NCBI GenBank assembly: GCA_038373865.1
Contig: JAXGGA010000025.1
Span: forward strand, 248,001 to 312,000
Origin: Uloborus plumipes
Taxonomy: Eukaryota > Arthropoda > Arachnida > Araneae > Uloboridae
Length of the DNA stretch: 64,000 bases
Direction: 5' to 3'
Below are positions 13,387 to 25,305 of the stretch, piece by piece. The position numbers and the translations under genes were made by a program. Position 1 is the first letter of the stretch; every line of letters begins with the position of its first letter. A model generated the notes under the pieces. That model had not been told where the DNA came from and made no database searches. It was given only the letters and a program-made list of their open reading frames with translations.

Positions 13387-14493
13387 TATATGTAATTTTC
13401 ATAAATTTAATATGAAGTAACGTTAGTAAAAAGGAGATCGAAAATTCTTAATGAACTAAATGTTAAAATAAATTAATACTTCCTAAATTTGCTTACAGTG
13501 TTTTTCAAAAAATTTTTGAGCAGTTATCAAGGTTTCAAAAGCCTCACATTGTTTGTTACTTTGCAACAACGTAAGTAGATTCATTCAACTGAAATTCCGC
13601 AAGTTGATGTAATTTGGTGTTTCATATTTAAGCACACATCGAGGTTTGCTCGAAAACAGAACTGTTTTGTGATTTTTTAATTATTTACTTAAAATTAAGT
13701 AGTTTTGAGCAAAATGCTATTTGTTGCATCAAAATTTTATTTTTCTGAGAATAATAACAAACGTTTTAAAAATATTTCGTGAGAAAAAAAGTTTTACCAA
13801 TAGCAAATAATTTTAATACTTCAAAAGTTCTCTGAAGGCTAAAGATACTGTAAATCTACTGTTTCTTGCGATCTTGAAAGTTTTGGGACAAGAAAAAAAA
13901 GGGAAACTAGTGTATTTGTTAGTATGAAAGACCGACAGTGGAAAATGCAAGCATTCACGGTGATATACCTAAATATTCAGTGTTTCGCCGACTTCGTTGC
14001 TATGTAAGTGTTGATATCTACCACAGAATGCCGAAATTTACTAATAATTGTACGCAGAAATAATAAAATGATCAAAATAGGATGGATCACATTTGTCAAA
14101 TTTATGGCAGTTGTTGAAAAGAAGCAATTACTTCTTTTCAAAATGAAGGATGTTAGTTAACTAATATGTTTGTTAGCAGTTATGCATGAAGCTGGGCCTT
14201 AAACCTGTAGCAGCAAAGCATTACAATGCTTTAGATCACAAAACTGTGTTCAGAGATTTTTACTGGTACTTTTATAAAAACAACAGAAACAAGTTAACTC
14301 GACTAGCATGCGGAAAACGAATCTAACTGTTTGAATGACATTTTGAGAAACTAACCTTGAATGAGCAACCGAGGTGATTACGCAAAACGTCAAACGTCTG
14401 AAAAATCATTCTTAAGTAAGAACGACTCACGTAGTGAGGAATTTTCCTGCTGTTTTTTTCTCTTCTATTAAAACACACATACACACAGTGTAA
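13387..14493. other. No recognisable feature
   Basis: AT-rich sequence with no supported gene. There is a short CA-rich run just before the MITE at 14494. Confidence 0.4.
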
Positions 14494-14637
14494 GGGCCCT
14501 GCTCCACTTCAGCGTAAAACGCGACCGAAACCGAAGGCAGAAACCGAAAATCCGGGTACTTTCCATAGGAACACTATGTAATCCATTTTACGTTTCTGCT
14601 TTATTTTTCTGCTTTATGTCAATGTGGAGCACGGCCC
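14494..14637. mobile_element. Harbinger-like MITE, copy 1
   Basis: It starts GGGCCCTGCTCCACTTCAG after TAA and ends GTGGAGCACGGCCC. It is closely similar over its length to the 131-bp element at 50607-50737, whose 3-bp TAA duplication is intact. The GGG start and TAA target suggest PIF/Harbinger. The right duplication here is mutated (GAA). Confidence 0.75.
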
Positions 14638-15549
14638 GAACTGTCTGTATGTATGGCACGCTTTTAGGTGAAAGTTTCCGAAATAAGTATGTTTAAAAAA
14701 GTATAAAAGGAAAACAGTTGATCATGGCATACAACTATTATAGTTGCTGCAAAACTAAACTTGCACTGCTGTAATTCTGTGATTAGGATCTGCGTAGTTT
14801 TTACATAGTTACTAGGTTAGGTTTGCCCCAGCTATTGTAAGAAATTTAGTCAGCATACCATCGCATTTGGAAAAGCGGACTTTTACGCACGCTTCCAGTT
14901 ATAAGAGTTGACGATTAGGCAGAGAGGAAAATATTTTATCATAAAAATTTAAACGTAACTTTCACTCCCCAAGTATTTTTTTATCATGTGTATTAAAAAA
15001 GTTTTAAAAAGTCGATTTCGAAAAAGCTACACGGCTGTATTCAGAAATTTCTTTTGAACTAAGCTATACAAGTATAATGGTAAAATGAAATTAGTTGCTC
15101 TATAAATTTACGGCTATAAATTTTTTAACTTAAATAGAGCTTACATTTTTAATTGTTTCCAATATGTTTAATGACGTTACATTATTTTAATGATTGATAT
15201 TAAATGTTTGTAAATCCATGTAACATTTTTCAGAAATTTAATATATTTCCTTTATTTAACTATTTTTTTTTTTTTTTCATCAAATTTTATAGACAGAAAG
15301 CTAGAAAAAAATCTGCTCGAAAATCCTAAAAGCAGCAGAAATGCATTTCAGATTTTGCATGATAGAGGTGTTTTTAAGAAGGGGAAAAAAAGGTGAACAT
15401 TCTTTTTTAAAAAAATTTAGCTTAGTGATTTTATACGGGACGCTATACCGAGCTCAATAAAAAATTAAAAAAAATTCTACACCGAAATTGCGGCAGTAAA
15501 TCTCGTGTGTCAATTTTAGCAATCGTTATTTCTCATATATCCTGTATTG

Positions 15550-15960
15550 ACTGTTGTCTTATCGATTGATAGTCTCAAAGGAAGACGCGTTACTGCGCAA
15601 CTGGTTCGCATCCGAGCCAGATGAACGTCCCAGAAGCGTGTCCCATTTTTCATGTCGGAACGTCCCAGGATTATAAATTTTGACGCAAACAAGACAAGAA
15701 GGAACCGCTGATACACCGGTTCATTCAATTCAGTTGTGAATTCCACCGGGGTTTACCGTGGGGGGAGGGGGGGTAGAGAGACAGAGAGGCCGGAGGAGCG
15801 AGGCAAGGTGGTCGCTGGAAGAGGGAGATGGAGGGAAATCGGTCGATAGCGTCGGATCGTGGGATGCTGGTTGCTAAAAATAGCAACAACTCCGTCGATC
15901 ACTCCCCTTTTCGCCTATCCTTGACCTATGCTGGACGAACCCTCGGATCAAATTTGGCAT
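15550..15960. other. GC/CpG-rich patch, purine-rich centre
   Basis: This stretch stands out from the AT-rich background. It has many CpG dinucleotides (for example TCGGTCGATAGCGTCGGATC) and a G/A-rich core at 15755-15845. A 76-codon minus-strand frame (15516-15746) overlaps it but shows no family I know. It could be a promoter or first-exon region, or a mobile fragment. Nothing in the sequence decides between these. Confidence 0.35.
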
Positions 15961-16991
15961 TTTAATCTGCAAGAATTTGGATTAAGCATATTTTTGTGTG
16001 TTTTGTGTGTGGTAATAACACTGTTATTCGATTTGCATTTGTTCGTTTAAATATCGGGCGCAATTATTTGTGCAGTTGGTAGAGCGGTTTCAAATTAAGC
16101 TAGGTATTCTTCCCTTTTGTAGTTAGCAATATCATTATATTTATGTGTTACTATTTGCATTGTGTCACTTTTTTTTTTTTTGTTTAAGACTAATTGTACT
16201 ATATCTAGAAAAAAATTAATCTATCTAGATGTTCCGTTTTATAGAATATTTTATGATTACTTTACATTTTCAACTTTAGAATAAACCTCTGAATAAGCAA
16301 ATAAGCAGAACTTGAAGTCATTTTGAACGAGAGTTCTTTTTTTTTTTTTTTTCAATAACAGTGCATTTGCTCGGTAGATTCTGAATGGAGCAAAATTTCA
16401 CTTCTTCCTTTTACAGAAGCTTAATGCATACCAAGGCTCAAATTTTGCTTAACCGTCTGTCAACTGCAATAATTCCTGCGTTTGTGAACGATTTTTTTAC
16501 AACAAGATTTCCTTCTTTTGAATTACTTACTTTTCAATGTTCAGTATAGTAGTCTTTTGCAAGAAATGTTCTGAGTTTACAAAAAAAATTACTTTTATTA
16601 ATCTTTCAGACGAAATAAATAAAACATATTTGCTCTGATTTAAGGAATCCGTCTCTAAAACGGGCAAGTTGAAATTTTGCCTTCTAGACGCACACTAGTT
16701 TTGTTTACTTAATTTTTAAATGAAAGCAAATAAAACATAATAGAAATGCCTTTTATTTATATTTTAATACCATGCTTGAAGTATTCAGATCAACTGATCT
16801 TTTGCCCACCGGAAATCCGAACTAATTGGGACCAGCGTTTGTTCGGATGTTTAAATAGTTCGGATTTTTGAAAATAGCAAAGAAAATATAGTTTATGGAA
16901 ATAGTATGCCATTCGATAAAATAAGGTGTTTATACAATAGGGTGCTTCGAAAAAAACTTTTTTTTTTTAAGATCAAGTTTCCAGTAGTGAG

Positions 16992-17490
16992 GAAAAGTTG
17001 CTTTGTGTTATTGATAGTATGTGTGCAAAATTTTTATGATCTGAGTTGATATCTTTAGTTGCTTCTAGGGCCGTTTATGATACAAAATTCGTCAATTTTT
17101 ATCATTTTTTCAAAAAATGAAAAAAAATATTTCTTATTTAAAATAATACCAAAAGGTTGCCATATATTATCCTTAGAGCATGTGCAACATTTTCTTGCTG
17201 TGAGTCAATATCTTTACCTTTAGTCACCTCTAAGGCGTTCATTATAAAAATTGTATCGTTTTTTCAATATTATTTTTTAATATTAAGAAGTAATAATCCT
17301 TAGGTCCAATAAGGACTAAAAGTTGCCATGTGATGCCTTTAGAGAATGTAGAAGTTTTTATTGATGTGGGTCAATCATTTCAGTTACCTCTGTGGCCCTC
17401 ATTTTTACAAATTTCGCCAATTTTAATATTTTTTCAATATTTTTCATAAAATAAGTATGTAGAATCCTTATTCTAATGGTGCCGAAACTT
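16992..17490. repeat. Diverged tandem repeat, about 162 bp x 3
   Basis: Units begin near 16992, 17153 and 17320, each with (A)AAGTTGC, then TATCTTTAGTTGCTTCTAGG-like text, then a TTCGTCAATTTTTAT-like text and a poorly conserved A/T tail. An inverted relative of the unit's start (GTATGTGTGCAAAATTTT) lies at about 17757-17780. The array therefore probably sits inside an inverted-repeat element starting near GGGTGCTTCG (16940). Confidence 0.6.
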
Positions 17491-18254
17491 TTCACAATAT
17501 TTTTGAGCGAAAGGTTTTTATTTTTTATTAATAATCAAAAAGCGTATTGATTGAATGAGAAAATGAGCGCATTTTGCAGAATGAATGTCCCCAGCTGTAA
17601 CTAAAGATAACAAAAATGCATACTCTCTTACATAAAGACAAATTTTCGCACTATTTTAACAAAGAATTCCTCTTTCGCATTCTTTGGAAAACTAATAAAA
17701 TTTATGCATTTTGTACAGTAAACAGCCCGAAAGCTAACTGATATTACCTTAGATCTGTAAAATTTTGCACACATACTAACAATAAGATACAGAAACTTCT
17801 CCGCACTAATAGAATATGTTTCGCTTTCATGACTATTTTCGGAATTTCCATTTCTCCTTAAGTGACTTTTCCAAGGGTGAATAGGGCCACACCCCTCACG
17901 AAAGGCTGATAAAATATCCAGTTGTTTGGGAGTAAAAATTTCATAATTTTTATTTATTTATTCCATTTATTTATTATGAGATAAATCATTTTTATACAAG
18001 TATCCCGTATTTCAGCCACCTTGAAAAAATAGGATTTTACACTTTTTTGCAATAATTTAGTTTTAGAGCACTTAAAACTAGTGTTCTGCTTTTGAACCCT
18101 AATATCATCTGCAGCTGCATTTATGCTTTTAATAGTTACCGGTACTAAAATTGTCCACTTTACGGGAACAGATTAAACGGTAGGTATGAAATAAAAGTGG
18201 TTGACTATTTTTGAACCACTTCCTCCACTAATATCATTTTGCATCTACACAGTA

Positions 18255-20050
18255 GGGGAAGACCGCCTATATTGGAACCCCTAAAAACAGAAGGCCTGTG
18301 TCGCTCAATGTGAAGCAAAACAGAAATGCAAAATAGGGCATCGTAAGCTAAATTTAATCAGGAACCGCCCTATGATCTTATATTTTCTGAAAATACGAAA
18401 ATTATTTTTTAAAAAACTATCTTATAAAAAGTTGCAAAAGTCCAATTTAGGAACATATGCGCCTAAATTGAACCATGCACTTCCTAAATTGGACCGTACG
18501 AAGAAATCATAGAATAATTAATATTTGAACTATACAGCTTTTTTCCAAGATTTGCAACAGAATTTCTTTTGCTTAGGCCTCACTTAAGCAGTGTTGATAA
18601 ACTCGCTGATGACATTTCATACACTTAATCATATTTTGCACTTCATCTCTATGACAAATATTGCAATAACAATTGTTTTGTGTGGGCTCTTGCTTCTTCT
18701 TGTGTGACTTTTTCTGCTCTATACCTCTTTTATACGGCGTTAGAATAATTGCTGAGATAGCCTTATTTTTTGTTCCTTTTATTTTTTAGGCAAAGGTGAT
18801 ATGTGAGCCGGTTTTACAAAATCATAGTTAGAGTTCACAATCATGTTTTGATGAGAACTATCCGCCGATTCTGCAGAACTTGTACTAATTTAAGTCGTAG
18901 CTAGTTCTTGTACATGGTAACTTACACCGAAAATGTAACCTGTTCAGTGTTCACTTTGAGTAGTTTTATCTGGACTACTTGTCGCTAATTCTGTTGCAGC
19001 CAAATCAATGTCATTAAACACATGTCAATTAACAGACTAAACTCATGTTCTTTAGAATCAACTCACAGCTTTTGCCATGGCCTTGATTGTGGTTTGCCCA
19101 TAAGAGTTACCAAACAGTTCTCCTGTGAGATATTAGATAATGGATCTCATTAGATGTTCTCGCATCCATGTATCACATGCTCGATTAAAATATGTAGACA
19201 GAGACTGAATAAAGACCACATCTACGTGTATGATGTGCTTAAAGAGAAATTATTATTACATCGTTCTCGTTAGCCAAGTTTATTGCATCAATGTTCTTTA
19301 TGTAAGTGCTGTGCCTATCCGTTAATAGAAAGACATTCTTTTTACATTGCTTGGATTAACAGTTTTGATGAAATGTTGTATCAATTGTGGGAATTATCGT
19401 TTGTGATCCAACCTTTTTTTGAACAAGCATATTGCTCACCAGGGAAGCTTTTATGATAAGTTCATACATGGAACGTAATCTTTTGAAAATAATCATAAGG
19501 AGCTTGCAATTCTGTTGCACTCATGTAGCAAATAACCAGCGTATTTCTACCACGTTCACTACTCAATACTGCTCCAACCTGGTGTTTATCTCTATACGTC
19601 AATATATCTTGGGGCTTTTGGACAATGAAAAGACCGGCTTCATCAACATTGAACATTTTAGTAGCATATAAATTGTTTCCTATTAAAATCCTTTTGAAAA
19701 TATCGAAGAATTTCATATTTTTCTCTCGGTAAACCAGCATACATTTTATTCAAGTTAATAAATACGTTTCACAACCTGAAACTGCAACTTAATGGATGAA
19801 GAGAAAAAAAACATACATTTTAAGAAGTTGCAGCTTCTACTTGATAAAAATGTGCTTGATAAAAAAGTTTAAATGAATATCGTGAATAGGTGTTAAAGTA
19901 TGCTTAAAATAATTTTAACTACGCTATTAAATAAGACTAGTCACTTATTTTATGTTACGATTTATAAAATGTATTATTTAAAGTCATATTCTTAAATTGG
20001 ACCACCTGTCCAATATAGGGAAATTTTTTCGGTCCAATAAAGGAAAACAC
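18255..20050. mobile_element. Pogo/jerky-type transposon remnant with ATTGGACC phrases
   Basis: TA followed by GGGGAAGACCGCCTATATTG opens the element. The phrase (T)ATTGGACC or its variants recurs at 18268, 18442-18475, 18482, 19995, 20008 (inverted) and 20032 (inverted), bracketing the transposase remnant at 18573-19740. A matching right end (…CTTCCCCTA) was not found, so the right side is truncated or rearranged. The left end has the same style as the elements at 11.7 and 41.6 kb. Confidence 0.6.
18573..19740 (-). pseudogene. Pogo/jerky-type DDE transposase, frameshifted, with C-terminal zinc finger
   Basis: On the minus strand the first open segment (19740-19462) contains ATKMFNVDEAGLFIVQKP, then QVGAVLSSERG and NTLVICYMSATE. 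This is the pattern around the first catalytic Asp (NVDE) of the DDE superfamily used by pogo, Tigger and jerky proteins. After frameshifts, SKKGWIT and then LLTDRHSTYIKNIDAI (about 19345-19275) match the block holding the second catalytic residue. CDTWMRE follows near 19165, then ELFGNSYGQTTIKAMAKAV at about 19127-19068, which fits the region after the catalytic core. The last part (CHRDEVQNMIKCMKCHQ, ending SEA and a stop at 18575-18573) has cysteine spacing of a PHD-like finger, known at the end of several such transposases. Several frameshifts and stops make it non-functional. The N-terminal HTH region was not identified. Confidence 0.75.
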
Positions 20051-20184
20051 GCCATTTTTCATTCTTCAGCTCCTTGCTCTGTCAAAAGTTATCACAATGG
20101 GTCATATAAATACATCAATGTAATCCTTATTAAACACAGATTATAATACTGTAAAAGCATTTTACGGCAATTCACAAGTTGTAT

Positions 20185-20258
20185 TGAAAAATTCCTTTGT
20201 ATTGTTAGGAAGTTTTGTTCCGAATCACCCCACTGTTTCTATGCACCCCATTTTACGG
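20185..20258. mobile_element. Isolated transposon end, GGGGTG-phrase family
   Basis: Read on the minus strand from the TA at 20259, the sequence is CCGTAAAATGGGGTGCATAG, then a second GGGGTGATTCGGAAC. Two GGGGTG phrases next to a TA resemble the head of the other phrase-bearing elements. No partner end was found. Confidence 0.3.
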
Positions 20259-20259
20259 T

Positions 20260-21470
20260 ACGTATTATTCCTTACTTTTATACTATTTACTAAATGCTGC
20301 TATATAATCTGTTATAAATATTGAGAAATTTACCATATATATAGGAAACAAAAGGTCTTATAAATGAACATATTACTTACTTGAAAAGAATAATAGGATT
20401 CCAACAACTTCAAATCGGCATTCCAAAATAACTCCAGAATAGTAACTTAAGATATGTTTTACGATTTGCTGTGTACAATTTTACAAACTTTTTTAATAAG
20501 ATATAAATTGAAGATTAATTTTTTAATCTACTCAACAAATTGCAGCCTTCCAGTACTTTAAAAAAATCAAATACAATAAAAAAAGTTGAAGTTGCGCTAG
20601 CTAAGTTAACCAGAAGAGGTCAAATTTACTTAAAATGGCTGTATTACACTTGTATTTTAATTATTAGTGATGTTATAAAAAAAACCAAGGAATTAAAAAA
20701 CTTCTAGGCAAAATATATGAGCTTAAATTTCAATTTACGTGATTATCCAATACGCTTAGATATATTCAAAACTAGTGACTTTACTTTATAGAGTTGAACA
20801 TCAATTAATCTGAAGAACTTTTGCGGCTCATATCAACAAATTTTATAGGATATTCACTTCGTTCTAATCAAGATTTATATGTTGTAATCAGATTTTTTCT
20901 TTTCTTTCCTTTTTTGTATTTTAAAGAATATGTTAACTTTTGTTTTGTATTGATACTTTTCTACAAAAATTATTCTTGAAATTAATGTCAGATTCCGAAT
21001 TTTCAAAACATTACCCGTTTTTATACTAAATAAGTGTGCTTCAAAAAAAAATCTCGTACAAAGTTTGTATCCGTCAATAAAAATAAATTAGTTTATTTTT
21101 AATCAACGTATAATTTTTTTTTTGTCTACCATGTCGATTTGAAATTACTTTAAAATGCATTTTCTAGTTAACTTATTGTGTTTCGACTCTTTTTACTATG
21201 TCGAGAAAAATAACTGCTATTTTAGGCTTGTTTAAGCAAGAAGAGTGACACTTTGCTTTCTTAATAGCAAAAACAGAGCACAGACAGAAACCTTACAAAG
21301 TTCAGCCTTTCACTAAGAGAAACTAACTCGTGCTGCTCTAAAAATGCCAGAAACTATTGAGGCTGCCGAGACGGACTCCTTTTCACCGACGAGAAGCTCT
21401 TTTCTTAACCGTGGTAAGAGTTCATGACTGAACTCACTTCATTTTCCAGCTTATTGTAATTGATACTATA
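20260..21470. other. No recognisable gene
   Basis: AT-rich sequence, no supported coding region. The stretch around 21300-21420 is less AT-rich but unidentified. Confidence 0.35.
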
Positions 21471-22505
21471 TGGGAGATTCTCTGTAAACTCGTAATTGGC
21501 TGTCCAGAAGAGTCCCAAGTAGCACACTTCGTTTTTAAAGGTTGTAAAATGGTTATAAGTTGTACAACCGCTTAAAAACGTTTATAAAACGTTTAAATGT
21601 TATTTGTGCTACTTGGGGGGGGGGGGTACTTTAAAAATAATAAAATATAATAAAGCAACTATCTCTCTTAATTCAAGTAAAGCATTAATACTTTGTATGT
21701 CAACTGTTTTGGAGCGATAGCAATTTTTTTTTCTAGAAAGTACCTCAGTCCTAAAAACACAGTCCCATAGCTGTCCAAATCATGTAGTCTAACACTGAAA
21801 GGTAATAATTCTAAAAACCTATTAACAGTACATAAATTTGGTAATTAATATCTAAAAATAGAATAATGCAATTGTATTTTTTGATGAAATACGGGCTAAT
21901 TACGTATTTCTAAAACTTAATACTGTCATGTAAGTTCTGTCCGAAGTGCTTTTAAGCAGTCCCGTGCCACAAATTCAAAGCTGCAACAGAAAAAAATCTA
22001 TTACTCTTGCAAATGTTTTTTGGTATGAAGTTTAACGTAATCAGTGTAAATTTGTCGAAATTGCTGAGAACGGTGTTGAAATGCCACTGTGCTTAGTTTC
22101 AGAGCCACATTTGTGATAAAAGTAGGCATCTGGGTCGTTGCAAAAACAGCCCTCTGGTAAGTGATTTTATTAATGTTAATTAGTTTAATTATGAGACATA
22201 TTTATTGTATCCATAAATTTGTGTCTACATGTATAGGTAGTTTCGCAACAAATTATGTTCCGATAATTTTGCAAATATTACGTAATTAAGTGCAAATACA
22301 CAGTCCCCTGCCTTGTTATACTAGACAGGAAACTTGCCCCCTGTCATGATTTATCAGAAAAGCACAAACTTCAATTGGCCTTCTTTCGAACCAAAGTAAT
22401 AGATTCATTTTCAGAGCAATAGTATTATAATTATACGAACATTTCAAAAAAACATCAGAACACAGATTCTGTATTTAAAATGACGAGTTTACAGAGAATC
22501 GCCCA
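21471..22505. mobile_element. 1.0-kb TA-flanked element with AGTCCC phrase
   Basis: TA (21469-21470 and 22506-22507) flanks ends that read TGGGAGATTCTCTGTAAACT and, on the complement of the right end, TGGGCGATTCTCTGTAAACT, followed by CGT on both. The phrase AGTCCC with nearby TGTCC or TGCC occurs at 21511, 21760-21775, 21957 and 22301. The head TGGG(C)GATTCT is very like TGGGTGATTCT at 55036. No transposase frame was seen. A smaller palindromic element (21514-21617) lies inside. Confidence 0.75.
21514..21617. mobile_element. Palindromic MITE nested in the 21.5-kb element
   Basis: CCCAAGTAGCACA at the left and TGTGCTACTTGGG at the right form exact 13-bp inverted ends about 104 bp apart. The interior is also partly symmetric (AAAACGTTTATAAAACGTTT). 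The right end merges into a G run (21615-21626). Superfamily unknown. Confidence 0.65.
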
Positions 22506-23060
22506 TATACCAGTTTTGCCCTTATTAAATACCGTTTTCCACCCTAGGCCAGTACCTCATGTTAAATGTTTCTCGCTGGCCAGAACACATATGGAATTAA
22601 ATATGTTTTAAAATTTCTAAATAAAATGGGAAAAAATAAATAAATCAATAGTTGTTGTTATCATTAGATGTTAATTTTTTTATTATATAGATTTGTTTTT
22701 CAGAAACCAATTTTGCATATTGAACTCCAAATTTGTGACATTGCCCATAATCGTGCTTCTCATTTAACACGAGTAACATTAAACAAAACAGGCCACATTG
22801 ATCAGCTCCGCTTGGCCAGATGTGGCCTGTGGGTCGTAGCTCGGGTACCACCGTATCAATAGACGAGGCGAGTAAAGCAGACTGTGAAGAGTTCGGTCAA
22901 ATGTTAATTAAAATAAATTACTCTCTATCTAACCGTAATTCATTCTTTAGTGCTAACTTAAGCTGTTTAACTAATTTTATGAAGTATATATTCAGATATT
23001 TCCTCTCTCTCTCTCTCTCTCTTAACTACTCTTGATGACGAAGCAGATTTACAATTTTAC
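22506..23060. other. Unassigned stretch with a hairpin and CT repeat
   Basis: A 10-bp exact stem CAGGCCACAT/ATGTGGCCTG spans about 22789-22829. A (CT)n run occupies about 23002-23022. Overlapping frames here show no recognised protein. Confidence 0.4.
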
Positions 23061-23065
23061 TTCAC

Positions 23066-23257
23066 GTGGGGGGAGTTCCTGAACAGCTTCAGGTTTTTAC
23101 TTTTATATTCTCCCGACATTAAATCCAACCAATAGCGAAACGTCATTGTAGTAGTCCATTTTCCTTGATCCCTCCTTTCCATTTCTCTCATGTACCGATA
23201 ACATCTCGTACCCATCTCTTCGCTAATGGTTCCCAGATTTTCTTTCGAAGAATCCAA
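23066..23257 (-). pseudogene. Fragment of a repetitive arthropod ORF (ENLG...EMG...QGKW)
   Basis: The minus-strand frame reads SSKENLGTISEEMGTRCYRY, then MREMERRDQGKW, then YWLDLMSG. From memory the pattern 'ENLG.-SEE.G.R....-ME+R-QG+W...M....W.L' is the C-terminal end of an uncharacterised protein found in many copies in arthropod genomes, probably of mobile origin. Only about 64 codons survive. Upstream sequence (23258-23400) carries no clear continuation. The family's function is not known to me. Confidence 0.45.
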
Positions 23258-23380
23258 ATGCGAATTCCGGAAGTGAACTTTCTTGCTTCTAGAAGTCTAA
23301 CTTACTTCTGCTTATAGTCATTCAAGATAACTTCGAGCCTCACTTTCTCTGTTTCAAACTGTCCTACTCATATTTTTAAC

Positions 23381-23414
23381 CAACGAAAACACGGAGGAGG
23401 TTCTCTAGTCGACC

Positions 23415-23475
<61 letters not shown>

Positions 23476-23810
23476 TTTTTAATGTATGACCACGCATAAC
23501 TTTTTACTGAATAGTCCGATTTAGATAAAAAAATTTTTGTTTGAAAGGGTACACCTTCCTGGTGGTCTTATGGTCCCATGATGCGGGGTTTGAGAACGGA
23601 ATCCTGAAGAAATTGAGAGAAATCTTCAGAATTCTGTTCATGCGCATACTCTTTGCGCATCATGAACGGAATTTCATGCACACTCTCTGCTATGTCGCTC
23701 GCCGATAGAGTGACTTTACGGTAAAGACGCTGGGCTCTCATTGGCAAGAGGATCAGTTCGATTCTCGAGCGAGTCGGTGGATTTTCAAGCTGCAGAAAAA
23801 AATGCAGCAT
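23381..23810. repeat. Arthropod 'GGAGGAGGTTCTC' repeat with TA microsatellite
   Basis: ACGGAGGAGGTTCTCTAGTC is followed by a (TA)n run (about 23417-23470), a T run, and text like CCACGCATAACTTTTTACTG and GTTTGAAAGGGTACACCTTC. This order (GGAGGAGGTTCTC, AT/T tract, 'CGCATAACT', 'GTTTGAAAGGGTA') is one I recall as a common dispersed repeat of insects and arachnids. A tRNA-like segment lies at its right side. Confidence 0.5.
23702..23777 (+). repeat. tRNA-like sequence (pseudo-tRNA or SINE head)
   Basis: The 76-base segment starts CCGAT and ends GTCGG, which can pair as an acceptor-like stem. TGACTTTACGG resembles a pol III A box and GTTCGATTCTC resembles a B box about 45 bases downstream. The anticodon arm is not convincing (a CAT triplet sits in the expected place), so it is not called as a functional tRNA. 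Confidence 0.4.
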
Positions 23811-24159
23811 CTACGTCATACGATTATGCTGCATGAAAACGGCAGTTTTACTGACAGAAAATATTTAGCCATGATTTCCCCAATTTTTAGAAAAATATAT
23901 TGCCAGGCTCCTGTCAGATCCCATCACCCGGCAGTAAATGGCCACTTTGCAGATTAACCTGTTGGCCAGTTTTATCAGTATAAAAGGCTGAAAACTTGTA
24001 TTTTAAACATGCTTTAATTAAATACCAGAAATTAACACAATTTTTTTTTTAGTGGCAATCGTTTAAAATTTTGGACGCTTTAATAAAGTGAGATGAAGCG
24101 TCATGATGGCAACATGACACTCCTCCATGGTATACATTTACACTGAAAAGAATGAAATA

Positions 24160-24583
24160 AAAATAAAATTTATAAAAAAAAGTAAAACCGACTTCAAAAA
24201 CGCAGCTGAAAATTGCTCTAAAAATAAAAAATAAATTTATTCTTTGAACACTATCGATACTACTTTTAAACATGAGTTTTGAAGTCGGTGTCAAAACAGT
24301 TAATAAAATCATTCTTGCCCATTCTCAGGTTACATGTTTCATAATAAAAACAACCATAAATGTTTCATAATCAATTTCAAGTGTTGTTTGAGAGGAAAAA
24401 TCAATCAAATGGTACAATCAATGGGTACGAATGATTTTATTAACTGTTTCGGCACCGACTTCAAAACTCATGTTTAAAAGTAGTATCGATGGTGTTCAAA
24501 GAATAAATTTCTTTTTTACTTTTTAGAGCAATTTTCAGCTGCGTTTTTGAAGTCGGTTTTACTTTTTTTTATAAAATTTTATT
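24160..24583. mobile_element. Foldback element with four CCGACTTCAAAA motifs
   Basis: Arms at about 24160-24322 and 24421-24583 are near-identical inverted copies, separated by about 98 bases. Each arm also contains its own inverted pair: AAACCGACTTCAAAAACG and TTTTGAAGTCGGTGTC. The unit is thus a palindrome of palindromes. No coding sequence; no clear TSD. Confidence 0.75.
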
Positions 24584-25305
24584 TTTTTAAAATATGCTTT
24601 GCATTTGTTAGTGCAATATGGAAGGAGTACTCTGCAACAATTGTGTAACTGTTCAAAAATAGCAAATAATACTTATTAAATCTATTAAAAGTTTGAGCCG
24701 TGTTAGAACCGTAATGCAAATTAAATTACTTCAATCAAAGTAGCGCATCTGTAATGGCAAAAAACAAAGGTTTACAGAGTCCCTTTTTGAACTCAAAGCA
24801 TCACTAGATTTTTATCATTTATTATATTTTATCTAAAATATTTTGATGAAAGAATTTGAATTTCAACAACTACAAAAATAATTTCTAAACAATAGCTTAA
24901 TAAGTACAAAATGTTTTAATGTGCTATGTGCAATATTCCTTCTTTTGTTTTGGGAAAATAACGAGGGAAAAACTTATTTCGTAACCATTGTTGATAGTGC
25001 GAAGCAAACACTGAGTTTGACTCCCTCAAGGTGGCAACAAAGCTTTCTAAGTGTGGAGAGGGAGGGGAGTGAGAAGTCACATTGATTGCCACTCTAATAA
25101 TCTTAGTAAAATTTGTATAATCTTGGAAAAATTTGTACCATTTTCTGGTTTCATTTTCGTGTTGCCTCATAATAGGTTAAAACTACTTCTCGATTTAAAA
25201 AGAATGTATCAAAAATTTTTGACTGATGTTTTCATATTCAAATGATTCCAATCTCAGAATTCTGAATTCCATTTTAAGCTTATTATTTTTCCGTTTATCA
25301 TGCTA

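Noticed and set aside
16073..16095. tRNA D-arm-like text CAGTTGGTAGAGCGG
   Set aside because: No B box, no matching acceptor or anticodon arm downstream. Not enough for a tRNA or SINE.
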